Source: Phycisphaerae bacterium
GTDB lineage: Bacteria; Planctomycetota; Phycisphaerae; Phycisphaerales; SM1A02
Length of the DNA: 48,554 nucleotides
Reading direction: 5' to 3'
NCBI GenBank assembly: GCA_018656645.1
Contig: JABHZL010000018.1
Location: 1-48,554 of the forward strand
Shown: piece after piece, positions 9,430 to 17,256 of the stretch
How the letters are laid out: each line of letters starts with the position of its first letter
Position numbering within the stretch: the stretch's first letter is position 1
Made by a program: the position numbers and the translations under genes
Notes under the pieces: generated by a model
Databases searched by the model: none
Seen by the model: the letters and a program-made list of their open reading frames with translations, nothing else
What the model was told of the DNA's origin: nothing

Positions 9430-9435
9430 TAGAAT
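9430..9435 (+). promoter_or_regulatory. Putative -10 of the ASKHA/membrane gene cluster
   Basis: TAGAAT in the context TTTGGTAGAAT, 14 nt before the ATG at 9450. TTGACC at 9410-9415 lies 14 bp upstream, shorter than ideal for a -35. It marks a likely separate transcription unit after birA. Confidence 0.4.
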
Positions 9436-9449
9436 GTTAGGTTCAGCAT

Positions 9450-9875
9450 ATGGAAGATAAAACACCAACAGAAGAGATCACCTGGAGCGTGCGGCCATCG
9501 AAAGAGCATCCAAAGAAAGCGGTTTTCGCTTGGGCGATCATTGTGTTTTTTGGGGCTTTCATCACTACGACAAACCTCATTCTTGGGCTTTGTATGATTG
9601 GAGTGCTCGTGGGAACTCAAGCGACATTTCTTTTCACATCGCGATTTATGATTTCTGAGGACGGCTTGAAAGCTAAATATCCACTTCGAACGAAGTATTA
9701 CGGTTGGGAGCAAGTTAAAAGAGCAAAATTCTTCAATGAAGCCTGTTTTCTCTTTTCTCGAAAAAAGCCCTCAAACTTGGATGGGTGGTCAGGAATTGCA
9801 GTCATGTATGGTGACAATAAGGATGAAATCATTAAAGCAATAAAATCGCACCTTCCAAAAGGAACAGCAACATGA
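9450..9875 (+). CDS. Small membrane protein with PH-like tail, first gene of the cluster
   Basis: This is a 141-residue protein not recognised as a named family. A charged N-terminus (about 30 residues) is followed by a hydrophobic hairpin of two transmembrane segments at about 32-70 (AIIVFFGAFITTTNLILGL, then MIGVLVGTQATFLF). A soluble C-terminal half reads like a bacterial PH-type domain: ISEDGLKAKYP, then YYGWEQVKRAKFF and a final helix EIIKAIKSHLP. The pattern 'strand-DGL-strand, W-x-x-V' resembles bPH/YdbS-type domains. The stop overlaps the next gene by ATGA. It probably anchors or scaffolds the products of the downstream genes at the membrane, which is inferred only from position. Confidence 0.75.
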   Translation: MEDKTPTEEITWSVRPSKEHPKKAVFAWAIIVFFGAFITTTNLILGLCMIGVLVGTQATFLFTSRFMISEDGLKAKYPLRTKYYGWEQVKRAKFFNEACFLFSRKKPSNLDGWSGIAVMYGDNKDEIIKAIKSHLPKGTAT

Positions 9876-10222
9876 AAAAAGGCTGGAAACACGCATTTCA
9901 TGTTGATGATGCTGAGGCAATAAACCCAACTGAGCAGCAAAAAAACGCCATAGACAAGCTTTGTAAGGGTATCATTCGCCGTGGATTAACAACACCAGCG
10001 ATCATTGGTGTAGAGATGGGTCGGCCCCTCAATTTTGTTGGGTCGCAGACAATGCATTTTTTTACTCCGCTTATTGCAGCCTTTGTCCCAACGGACAGCT
10101 GGAAAGCAGTAGCGGAGTTTTTAGAACATCGCGGTTCGATTGATTGGATCCGAAACCGTATTGAAGAATTAGAAAACGAGATGGACGAGACTCCGAACAA
10201 ACCAGAAGAACCTACATCATGA
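9872..10222 (+). CDS. Conserved-looking small protein coupled to the ASKHA ATPase
   Basis: This is a 116-residue protein of unknown function. The core is IRRGLTTPAIIGVEMGRPLN followed by FVGSQTMHFFTPLIAAFVP, which is an amphipathic or membrane-dipping segment. A helix with EFLEHRGSIDWIRNRIEELE follows, then an acidic, Pro-rich tail. The 'R-R-G-L-x-T-P-A-x-x-x-x-E-M-x-R-P-L' pattern looks like a conserved family signature, and I recall similar small proteins beside MutL-family genes in other phyla, but cannot verify this. It overlaps both neighbours by ATGA (9872-9875 and 10219-10222), so its translation is tied to the MutL-family gene and it is likely to act with it. Confidence 0.8.
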   Translation: MKKGWKHAFHVDDAEAINPTEQQKNAIDKLCKGIIRRGLTTPAIIGVEMGRPLNFVGSQTMHFFTPLIAAFVPTDSWKAVAEFLEHRGSIDWIRNRIEELENEMDETPNKPEEPTS

Positions 10223-12063
10223 CGATCGATTTAGAAAACATTAATGTCATTCTCGCAACCGATTGCGGAAGTACAACTACAAAAGCAATCCTTATTGAAA
10301 AAGTGGATGGCACCTATCGCCAAACATATCGTGGTGAAGCACCAACAACTGTAGAAAAACCATTTGCAAATGTAACAATCGGCGTAACAAATTCTGTTAC
10401 AGAAGTTGGTGAACTTGCAGGCAGGCAACTTACCAACGAAGACGGGACAATTAAACAACCCGCTCGGGGCTCTGATGGTTGTGATTTGTACATCTCAACA
10501 TCAAGTGCAGGCGGCGGGCTACAAATGATGGTCGCAGGTGTGATCGCTGAAATGACAGCAGCGTCTGCAAAACGAGCAGCACTCGGTGCAGGCGCAATTG
10601 TCATGGATGTGATTTCATCTAACGACAAACGTCGTCCACACGAACAAATTCAGCGAATCCGTGAACTACGACCAGATATGATCCTTATAAGCGGCGGAAC
10701 AGATGGCGGAACAACCGAAAAAGTTGTGCAACTTGCTGAACTGATCGCGCCCGCAAAGCCACAACCTCGCTTTGGCAGTGAATACGAAATGCCAATCATC
10801 TTTGCAGGTAACAAAATGGCATCAGATGAAGTGGAAGCAACTTTGCAGGAGGATTGGATTGATCTTGCGATCGTTGAAAACTTGCGTCCAAAACTTGAAC
10901 AAGAAAACCTTGGCCCAGCTCGAGACAAAATTCATGACGTATTTCTTGAGCATGTGATGGCACACGCTCCTGGTTACGACATGCTCATGGATTGGACAGA
11001 TGCAGACATCATGCCGACCCCCGGTGCAGTTGGTGACATTCTCCAAACAATTGCAAAGAAAGACAACATTAATGTTGTTGGTGTTGACATCGGCGGCGCG
11101 ACAACAGACGTCTTCAGCGTATTTGACGAAACGTTCAACCGAACAGTCTCTGCAAATCTCGGGATGAGTTATTCCATCTCAAATGTTTGCGCTGAAGCGA
11201 CGATGCCAAATGTACTTCGTTGGGTGCATTTTGATATGGACGAACGACAACTTCGCAACCGAGTGAAGAACAAAATGATTCGTCCAACCACGATCCCACA
11301 ATCACTCGAATCACTCATCTTTGAACAAGCCGTTGCTCGCGAAGCACTTCGTCTTGCGTACAAGCAACACAAAGAATTTGCAACAACACTCAAAGGTGTG
11401 CAGCAGCAACGAACTGTGGGCGACACATTCAGCCAACAAACAGCGGGTGCAACGATTGTTAACAACATGACATTGAACTTACTCGTTGCCTCTGGCGGTG
11501 TTCTTTCTCACGCTCCTAGCATGAACCAAACAGCAATGATGCTCATTGATGCATTTGAACCAGAAGGCTGTACAAATCTTGCAAAAGACTCGATCTTTAT
11601 GATGCCACACCTCGGTGTACTCTCAGCAGTGCACCCTAAAGCTGCAGCGCAAGTGTTCGAACGCGATTGCTTGATTTACTTAGGAACATGCATTGCTGCA
11701 AAAGGGCTTGGCAAAGAAGGCAAACCATGTTTTAGTTGGACGCTCTCGGGTGATGTAAACTCGTCTGGAACTTGTAACTTCGGTGACATTGAACTGATTG
11801 AAATGGGTGAAGATCAAAGAGCTACGATTACTTGCGAACCAGTACGCGGTTTCGATTTAGGTGCTGGTAACGGCAAAAAAGTAACACACGAAGTACGCGG
11901 CGGCACAGTTGGGCTCATTATTGATGGTAGAGGTCGCCCACTTGGACTTCCAGAAGATAGACAACAATGCCAAATGTCCATGAAGACATGGGTTGAAAAT
12001 ATGGCACTCTATGAAAACATAAGACAGGATGAAGAGATGGAGCAAGCAGCAGTAACTGCATAA
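10219..12063 (+). CDS. MutL-family ASKHA ATPase (glutamate mutase activator-like)
   Basis: This 614-residue protein resembles MutL/GlmL, the protein that accompanies adenosylcobalamin-dependent glutamate mutase in clostridia. It is not the DNA mismatch-repair MutL. It has the ASKHA nucleotide-binding fold: phosphate-1 motif ATDCGSTTTKAIL (Asp15), a second GVDIGGATTDVFSVF at about residue 288, and an adenosine-type motif LVASGGVLSHAPS at about 420-432. Other marks are YISTSSAGGGLQMMV, LISGGTDGGTTEKVVQLAEL and FAGNKMAS. The usual partners (mutase subunits E and S, B12 genes) are absent. It sits instead with a barrel-sandwich protein and four membrane proteins. The likely role is ATP-driven remodelling or energising of that complex. 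Family assignment is strong and function is inferred. It is 5 bp upstream of the next gene. Confidence 0.88.
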   Translation: MTIDLENINVILATDCGSTTTKAILIEKVDGTYRQTYRGEAPTTVEKPFANVTIGVTNSVTEVGELAGRQLTNEDGTIKQPARGSDGCDLYISTSSAGGGLQMMVAGVIAEMTAASAKRAALGAGAIVMDVISSNDKRRPHEQIQRIRELRPDMILISGGTDGGTTEKVVQLAELIAPAKPQPRFGSEYEMPIIFAGNKMASDEVEATLQEDWIDLAIVENLRPKLEQENLGPARDKIHDVFLEHVMAHAPGYDMLMDWTDADIMPTPGAVGDILQTIAKKDNINVVGVDIGGATTDVFSVFDETFNRTVSANLGMSYSISNVCAEATMPNVLRWVHFDMDERQLRNRVKNKMIRPTTIPQSLESLIFEQAVAREALRLAYKQHKEFATTLKGVQQQRTVGDTFSQQTAGATIVNNMTLNLLVASGGVLSHAPSMNQTAMMLIDAFEPEGCTNLAKDSIFMMPHLGVLSAVHPKAAAQVFERDCLIYLGTCIAAKGLGKEGKPCFSWTLSGDVNSSGTCNFGDIELIEMGEDQRATITCEPVRGFDLGAGNGKKVTHEVRGGTVGLIIDGRGRPLGLPEDRQQCQMSMKTWVENMALYENIRQDEEMEQAAVTA

Positions 12064-12068
12064 TTATT

Positions 12069-13190
12069 ATGGCACACGCATATACCCCCGGACTTAAAGT
12101 TACAAATCGAATGCCACACAGCGCTGTTCGCATGCTTCCCATTAAAGGTGAAGTGATGGTCAGTGTCGGTGATACAGTAAACGCAAACAAAATTGTCGCG
12201 GCAACCTATATGCCCGGCGACGTTTATCCACTCAATATGGCGAACCTTCTTGCAGTTCCACCAAAAGATGTTATGGGTTTGATGCTTCATAAAGAAGGTG
12301 AAAAAGTTGAAGAAGGTCAACCTATTGCAGAAACGGCGGGCATCTTCGGTAAGTTCAAAAAGAAATACAATTCGCCCTACGCTGGAACAATTGAAACTGT
12401 CTCAGATGTCACCGGTCAAGTGATCCTTCGCGGGCCAGACATTCCAGTTGAAGTCAAAGCGTATGTCACTGGAACAGTGACCGCAGTCAATCCAGAAATT
12501 GGTTGCACCATCGAAGCTGATGTTGCATTTATTCAGGGCATCTTTGGTATCGGCGGTGAAACATGCGGTCCGATTAAGTTTGCGGTAAAAAATTACGACG
12601 AAACAGTGACGGCTTCGAACATCTCTGCTGACATGAAAGGCTGCGTTGTCATCGGTGGTGCACGCCTTACGGATAAAGCAATCGAAGCAGCGCGTAAAGC
12701 AGGTGTGGCTGCACTGATTGGCGGGGGCATGGATGACCAAGATCTCAAAGAATTTCTTGGCTATGACCTTGGTGTTGCAATCACAGGCAGCGAGAAAAAA
12801 GGAATTACCGTAATCGTCACCGAAGGCTTTGGCGATATTGCCATGGCAACCCGAACATTTGACCTTCTAAAACGATTTGAAGGTCACGAAGCATCCGTCA
12901 ACGGTGCAACCCAAATCCGTGCCGGAGTGATGCGCCCAGAAATCATAATTCCTTTAGAGGCAGGGGATTGCGAAGAAGAACAAGAACACGCCGGTGGCTA
13001 TCTTGAAATAGGTTTGCCTCTTAGAATTATTCGAGACCCTTATTTTGGCATGCTCGGAACGGTCAGCGACCTTCCACCAGACCCACACGTGCTCGGTTCT
13101 GGTTCAAAAGCACGTGTTCTTGAAGTAAAACTAAGTTCGGGTGAATCGGTTATCGTGCCCAGAGCAAATGTGGAACTTATTGAGGCATAA
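12069..13190 (+). CDS. Barrel-sandwich hybrid / KOW-like partner protein
   Basis: This 373-residue soluble protein has no function that I recognise. The N-terminal third has two short stretches typical of biotinyl/lipoyl-like or RnfC-like barrel-sandwich hybrid folds (GEVMVSVGDTV; HKEGEKVEEGQPIAET, then YAGTIETVSDVTGQVIL). The middle contains GIFGIGGETCGPI, an alpha/beta stretch CVVIGGARLTDKAIEAARKA and VAALIGGGMDDQDLK, then ITVIVTEGFGD. The end, DPYFGMLGTVSDLP and VIVPRANVELIEA, looks like a KOW-type small barrel. No lipoyl or biotinyl lysine motif (MKM/DKA) is seen. It follows the MutL-family gene by 5 bp and was presumably retained with it. A flexible or ring-like adaptor between ATPase and membrane part is one reading. 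Confidence 0.8.
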   Translation: MAHAYTPGLKVTNRMPHSAVRMLPIKGEVMVSVGDTVNANKIVAATYMPGDVYPLNMANLLAVPPKDVMGLMLHKEGEKVEEGQPIAETAGIFGKFKKKYNSPYAGTIETVSDVTGQVILRGPDIPVEVKAYVTGTVTAVNPEIGCTIEADVAFIQGIFGIGGETCGPIKFAVKNYDETVTASNISADMKGCVVIGGARLTDKAIEAARKAGVAALIGGGMDDQDLKEFLGYDLGVAITGSEKKGITVIVTEGFGDIAMATRTFDLLKRFEGHEASVNGATQIRAGVMRPEIIIPLEAGDCEEEQEHAGGYLEIGLPLRIIRDPYFGMLGTVSDLPPDPHVLGSGSKARVLEVKLSSGESVIVPRANVELIEA

Positions 13191-13214
13191 CCCCAGAAAT
13201 TACGGAAGTACTTT

Positions 13215-14558
13215 ATGAGAATACGTACATCATTCCTAACTGTTTTTGCATCGTTCGCAATTGCGATTGTTGCGAATGCACAAACGGCAACCCCTGAACC
13301 AGAGCCTGCCCCCGCTCCGGTCCCTCCGACTGATCTGGTCGTTGCTGACACTCCAGACGATGCTGGCAATTCTGTTGAAGTCGATTGGCAACTTTCTGGC
13401 ACAGACATTTTTAATCCTCTCAATACAGATGCCAAAGATACAGATCCTGAACAAATTGTTGCGGTCTATCAAGTTGAACGAAAAGTTGCAGATGGCAATG
13501 GTGATGTTGTCAGTGAAGAAGAATTAAATTGGCGACAAGTCTCAGAATCAGGCGCTGGCGAATCACATTGGACTGATCGCAGTGTAAAGCGGGGATGGGC
13601 GTACGATTATCGCGTTTGTGCAGTTGACAATCAGGGCGACAAATCGCCATGGTGCAATGCACAGGGTTCGGTTTCTCCAACTATGCAGATGTTCAATATG
13701 TCGAAGGCATGGCTTGCAATCTGGATGATTTTGTTTGGTGCGTTTATTGCATACTTCATTAACCATGCTCGTTCCGGGAAAAAACTTTGGGTACGTAAAA
13801 TTGCTGGACTTGAAGCAATCGATGAAGCAGTTGGTCGCGCTACCGAAATGGGTCGACCAGTTTTGTTTGTCACAGGTATCCAAGACATCAACGAAATTCA
13901 AACGCTTGCTGGTTTGACCGTGCTCTCGCGAGTTGCAAAAACAGCAGCAGAATATGGTGCCCAAATCGAAGTTCCAACGTGCCGATCGCTCGTGATGGCG
14001 GCAGCACGCGAAACAGTTGAAGCTGCGTACCTCGCAGCGGGTGCTCCTGACGCGTATCAACCAGACAGAATTCACTACTTAACAGACGAACAGTTTGCAT
14101 TTGTTGCAGGCGTAACTGGCTACATGGTTAGAGAAGAACCAGCCGCATGCATTTATATGGGTGGTTTCTATGCTGAGTCACTCATTCTCGCTGAAACTGG
14201 TAACCACATCGGCGCAATTCAAGTTGCAGGTACCGCGATGCCAAGTCAGTTGCCGTTCTTCGTTGCGTCTTGCGACTACACGTTGATTGGCGAAGAATTC
14301 TTTGCTGCTTCTGCGTATCTTTCAGGTGATCCACTTCAAATCGGCTCACTCAAAGGGCAGGACTATGGCAAATTCCTCAGTGTATTGGTGCTCGTCATTG
14401 GCATTTTCTTTGCAACCATTGGTTCGATGACAGAATCAGATACAGATGAAGGTTTTGGCACGAGTGCATTGGACTACATATCGAACAACATACTTGGCTC
14501 TGAAGGGCTCGGCTCCTTTGGAGGCGGGGATACGGACATAGAGGGAGATGACTCGTGA
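13215..14558 (+). CDS. Membrane protein: FnIII-like ectodomain and DUF6754-like cytoplasmic domain
   Basis: This is a 447-residue protein. A signal peptide (about 1-22, ending VANAQT) is followed by a Pro/Glu-rich linker and an FnIII-like beta domain at about 35-155 (YQVERKVADG; WTDRSVKRGWAYDYRVCAVD; SPWCNAQGSV). A transmembrane helix lies at about 165-185 (AWLAIWMILFGAFIAYFI), followed by the basic HARSGKKLWVRK, so the next domain (about 195-388) is cytoplasmic. It is alpha/beta and conserved-looking: GRPVLFVTGIQDINEIQTLA, EVPTCRSLVMAAARE, AIQVAGTAMPSQLPFF, GEEFFAASAYLSGDP. I believe this is the family catalogued as DUF6754. A second helix (about 391-410) and an acidic Gly-rich tail follow. 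The start follows the previous gene by 24 bp and the stop overlaps the next by ATGA. Function unknown. Confidence 0.85.
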   Translation: MRIRTSFLTVFASFAIAIVANAQTATPEPEPAPAPVPPTDLVVADTPDDAGNSVEVDWQLSGTDIFNPLNTDAKDTDPEQIVAVYQVERKVADGNGDVVSEEELNWRQVSESGAGESHWTDRSVKRGWAYDYRVCAVDNQGDKSPWCNAQGSVSPTMQMFNMSKAWLAIWMILFGAFIAYFINHARSGKKLWVRKIAGLEAIDEAVGRATEMGRPVLFVTGIQDINEIQTLAGLTVLSRVAKTAAEYGAQIEVPTCRSLVMAAARETVEAAYLAAGAPDAYQPDRIHYLTDEQFAFVAGVTGYMVREEPAACIYMGGFYAESLILAETGNHIGAIQVAGTAMPSQLPFFVASCDYTLIGEEFFAASAYLSGDPLQIGSLKGQDYGKFLSVLVLVIGIFFATIGSMTESDTDEGFGTSALDYISNNILGSEGLGSFGGGDTDIEGDDS

Positions 14559-15250
14559 AAAGAACAGTCCCATTATTTATTGCAATTGTTGCGGGGTTCG
14601 TCCTGCTCATTGCGAACTTCATTCCCTATGCTGAGGGTTGGGGATTAACGGCACAAGAATGGTTTAACATTCTTGCAGTTGGCGCGATGGTCTTGGGTGG
14701 CGGAAATCTGATCAAACTTCACTTGATGAAAGTTTCGGGTCAACGAAAGGGTTGGGGCTACTCTGGAGTTACCATAGTTTGTTTCTTTGGCACCATTATC
14801 ATTGGGATGTCAAAATTTGGTGTGCATCCAAATGCGTTATATCCCGACTATGCTTGGAGTGGCTATTACCTTGAAAGCGGTTCTGGATTGTGGTGGATTT
14901 ATCAGCACATGGTTGTGCCGCTTACATCGATGATGTTTGCAATGTTGGCGTTCTACGTTGCGACTGCAGCCTTTAGAGCTTTTCGTGCAAAGAACACGGA
15001 AGCAACACTTTTGCTTGTTACTGCAGGCGTCGTGCTTCTAGGTAGAACCTACGCAGGTGTTTGGCTCTTTGAGGGCTGGCTCCCTGAATCCATGCTGTGG
15101 TTACGCTTTGACAACTTAACCGTTTGGATTATGGATGTTCCCAATACTGCAGGAACAAGAGCAATCACTATTGGTATTGCGCTTGGCGTTGTTGCAACTT
15201 CACTTCGAATTCTCCTCGGTGTTGACCGTTCTTACTTGGGGCAAGATTAA
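14555..15250 (+). CDS. Polytopic membrane protein of the ASKHA cluster
   Basis: This 231-residue protein has about six predicted transmembrane helices, at roughly 5-25, 36-56, 70-90, 118-142, 150-172 and 205-224. A Trp/Tyr-rich loop (YAWSGYYLESGSGLWWIYQH) lies between helices three and four and another (WLFEGWLPESMLWLRFDN) before the last. No known family motif was recognised. It overlaps the DUF6754-like gene by ATGA and is followed by only 3 bp before the next gene, so the three are almost certainly made together and probably form one membrane complex. An initial GTG (14555) serves as the start. Confidence 0.82.
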   Translation: MKRTVPLFIAIVAGFVLLIANFIPYAEGWGLTAQEWFNILAVGAMVLGGGNLIKLHLMKVSGQRKGWGYSGVTIVCFFGTIIIGMSKFGVHPNALYPDYAWSGYYLESGSGLWWIYQHMVVPLTSMMFAMLAFYVATAAFRAFRAKNTEATLLLVTAGVVLLGRTYAGVWLFEGWLPESMLWLRFDNLTVWIMDVPNTAGTRAITIGIALGVVATSLRILLGVDRSYLGQD

Positions 15251-15253
15251 ATC

Positions 15254-16105
15254 ATGTTAAAAACTCTCCAAAATTTAGATCGACGCTGGATCTTCCTGTC
15301 AATGTTATTGGCGGTTGCAATTCCAATTCTTACAAAAACAGTCTTCCCTGAAGTTGTATCCAAACAAGCCAAAATGGTCTTTGATGCAATTGACGATTTG
15401 CCTGATGGTTCACGAATTCTTTTGTCGTATGACTTTGACCCTGCATCACAAGGTGAATTGTTGCCAATGGCGCAAGCGTTTACACGTCACTGTTCCATCA
15501 AAGGTCACAAACAATACTACATGGCACTCTGGCCACTTGGTTCGCCAATGGTTGACTTGTCGATTGACACAATTAAGTCAGAGTATCCAAACTTGGTTCG
15601 CGGCGAAGACTATGTGAAGTTCGATTACAAAACCGGTGGCGAAGCTGTTATCCGAATGATCACACAAGACCTTCGTGGCATGTTTGAACTCGATTCACGC
15701 GGTATTTCGCTTGATGATATTCCGATGACAAAGAATATTAAAAACATTCAAGATATGGATTTGATTATTAACGTAAGTGCTGGGGACCCTGGCACAAAAC
15801 AATGGGTGCAATTTGCCGCAACGCCATTTGGTATTACAACGGTTTCGGGTTGTACTGGCGTGCAAGCACCACAGATGTATCCCTATATTCCAGAACAACT
15901 TGCTGGTGTACTTGGTGCGATTAAAGCAGCTGCTGAATACGAGGCAGCAATTGACGAATCGTATCCTTCTATTGCTGACAATCCCAAGGCACAAGAAGCA
16001 AAACGAAGAATGGGACCACAGCTAGTGGCGCACAGTTTGATGATTGGATTGATCCTCGTTGGTAACTGGATTTTCTTTATGAGTCGAAAGCGAGGTCAGG
16101 CATGA
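15254..16105 (+). CDS. Bitopic membrane protein with large extracytoplasmic domain
   Basis: This is a 283-residue protein of unknown family. N-terminal helix at about 12-31 preceded by basic DRRW, a soluble alpha/beta domain (about 35-255), and a C-terminal helix at about 257-276 followed by SRKRGQA. The positive-inside rule puts both ends in the cytoplasm and the domain outside. The domain has ILLSYDFDPASQGELLPMA, MALWPLGSPMVDLS and TTVSGCTGVQAPQMYPYIP, then a helical AGVLGAIKAAAEYEAAI. Its last part (a G-x-T/Q motif, a Tyr/Phe-Pro turn, then a helix ending AAxEY/AxAYL) loosely echoes the cytoplasmic domain of the DUF6754-like protein. It overlaps the next gene by ATGA. Confidence 0.82.
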   Translation: MLKTLQNLDRRWIFLSMLLAVAIPILTKTVFPEVVSKQAKMVFDAIDDLPDGSRILLSYDFDPASQGELLPMAQAFTRHCSIKGHKQYYMALWPLGSPMVDLSIDTIKSEYPNLVRGEDYVKFDYKTGGEAVIRMITQDLRGMFELDSRGISLDDIPMTKNIKNIQDMDLIINVSAGDPGTKQWVQFAATPFGITTVSGCTGVQAPQMYPYIPEQLAGVLGAIKAAAEYEAAIDESYPSIADNPKAQEAKRRMGPQLVAHSLMIGLILVGNWIFFMSRKRGQA

Positions 16106-17061
16106 GCACTGATACACCGAAAAAATCAAACGCGTTGATTTGGGGCATCATTTTTGTAATTGGTGCAATCATGCTTGTTTGGAGTATGAGTACCTCGCGA
16201 ACAGGACAGGTCTGGGTAACGCCCGAACAGCATGCGTTCACCGCAGACGCTGATGGTAAGTACAGTTCAACCGATTCACCTACTGCAGGTGATATCGAAT
16301 GGACAACGTACAGCGTTGTTCCAGATAGTGAATTGACTCAAGAGGTAATTGGCAGCGGGGAAGCGAGTTTAAGTTGGTCAAGAACCATTGGCTTGTGGCT
16401 TGCAGCGATGTTTACCCTGTTTATCCTTTCGTTCCTAGTTGGCGATAACCCGGCATATAAATTTGCAGAGGCAATGGTGGTGGGAACGTCTGCGGGGTAC
16501 GTGATGGTCATCGGTATTTGGGACGTTTTCGTTCCGAACTTGCTTGGCAAACTTGCTCCAGGTCTTGTGAAAGCATGGGTGCTACCAGGCATGGATGCAT
16601 CAGCAGGAACGCAGTGGCTCTACATCATTCCAGCAATTCTTATCATCATGTTGTTGTTCCAACTCATGCCTTCTGGCGGTTGGATTAGTCGTTGGCCAAT
16701 TGCATTCTTTATTGGGATTACTGCTGGCTACCGAATGATCGGGTATGTAGAAGCCGACCTTGTTGCTCAAATCAAAGCTGCCATCGTCCCACTTTGGATC
16801 ACGGAAGGGGGATCGTTTGCCTTCTGGCCTACTTTTAATGCCTTCCTTCTGACGATAGCGACTCTGTCTGCGATGATCTACTTCTTCTTCTCGATTGAGC
16901 ACAAGGGCTTAGTCGGCAAGACCGCTCGCGTTGGTATTTGGTTCCTTATGATTACATTCGGTGCTTCCTTTGGCTACACCGTGATGGGTCGTATTGCACT
17001 TCTTGCAGCGCGTTTGGAATTCCTCTTCGGCGAGTGGTTGCACTTCATTCCTTCAAGCTAA
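16102..17061 (+). CDS. Polytopic membrane protein, last gene of the ASKHA cluster
   Basis: This 319-residue protein has about eight hydrophobic segments: one at 12-30, an extracytoplasmic loop of about 60 residues containing VWVTPEQHAF, then helices from about 95 onward (WLAAMFTLFILSFLV; AGYVMVIGIWDVFVP; WLYIIPAILIIMLLFQLMP; PIAFFIGITAGYRMIGYV; TFNAFLLTIATLSAMIYFFF; FLMITFGASFGYTVMGRIAL). The penultimate helix has the small-residue run GASFGYTVMGR. No transporter family signature was recognised. It overlaps the preceding bitopic protein by ATGA. The 195 bp that follow contain no gene, only the rpmF promoter and leader. Confidence 0.82.
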   Translation: MSTDTPKKSNALIWGIIFVIGAIMLVWSMSTSRTGQVWVTPEQHAFTADADGKYSSTDSPTAGDIEWTTYSVVPDSELTQEVIGSGEASLSWSRTIGLWLAAMFTLFILSFLVGDNPAYKFAEAMVVGTSAGYVMVIGIWDVFVPNLLGKLAPGLVKAWVLPGMDASAGTQWLYIIPAILIIMLLFQLMPSGGWISRWPIAFFIGITAGYRMIGYVEADLVAQIKAAIVPLWITEGGSFAFWPTFNAFLLTIATLSAMIYFFFSIEHKGLVGKTARVGIWFLMITFGASFGYTVMGRIALLAARLEFLFGEWLHFIPSS

Positions 17062-17192
17062 AGAATCAACCCTGCGGAATGTTTTCGCAATTGATGGTAG
17101 TAGTCCAAGGTGCTTTTTAATTGCCCCGTAGGTAGTTTTTCCCGAAATATCGCCTTTTGACTCAGAAAACAACCAGCGGAGTTGTTTATTGG

Positions 17193-17198
17193 TACAAT
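17193..17198 (+). promoter_or_regulatory. Putative -10 of the rpmF-plsX-fab operon
   Basis: TACAAT in the context ATTGGTACAAT, matching the extended form seen before pyrB. It gives a leader of about 50 nt before the rpmF ATG at 17257. TTGACT at 17157-17162 is 30 bp away, too far for a standard -35. Confidence 0.4.
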
Positions 17199-17214
17199 AC
17201 CCCGTTCAACTTAC

Positions 17215-17230
17215 GGTCATGCTGATGACC
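17215..17230 (+). promoter_or_regulatory. Hairpin in the rpmF leader
   Basis: GGTCAT-GCTG-ATGACC forms a perfect 6-bp stem with a four-base loop, 26 nt before the rpmF start. There is no T-run, so it is not a terminator. It could be a leader element controlling L32 or the fatty-acid operon, or could be chance. Confidence 0.3.
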
Positions 17231-17256
17231 ACAGGAACGAATAAAGGTACAAAGAT

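Noticed and set aside
10219-12063. DNA mismatch repair MutL
   Set aside because: The name is shared, but the sequence has the ASKHA motifs of the glutamate mutase activator family, not the GHKL ATPase motifs of mismatch repair MutL.
17062-17256. tRNA or small RNA gene between the ASKHA cluster and rpmF
   Set aside because: No cloverleaf or long stem could be found; only a promoter-like hexamer and one 6-bp hairpin.
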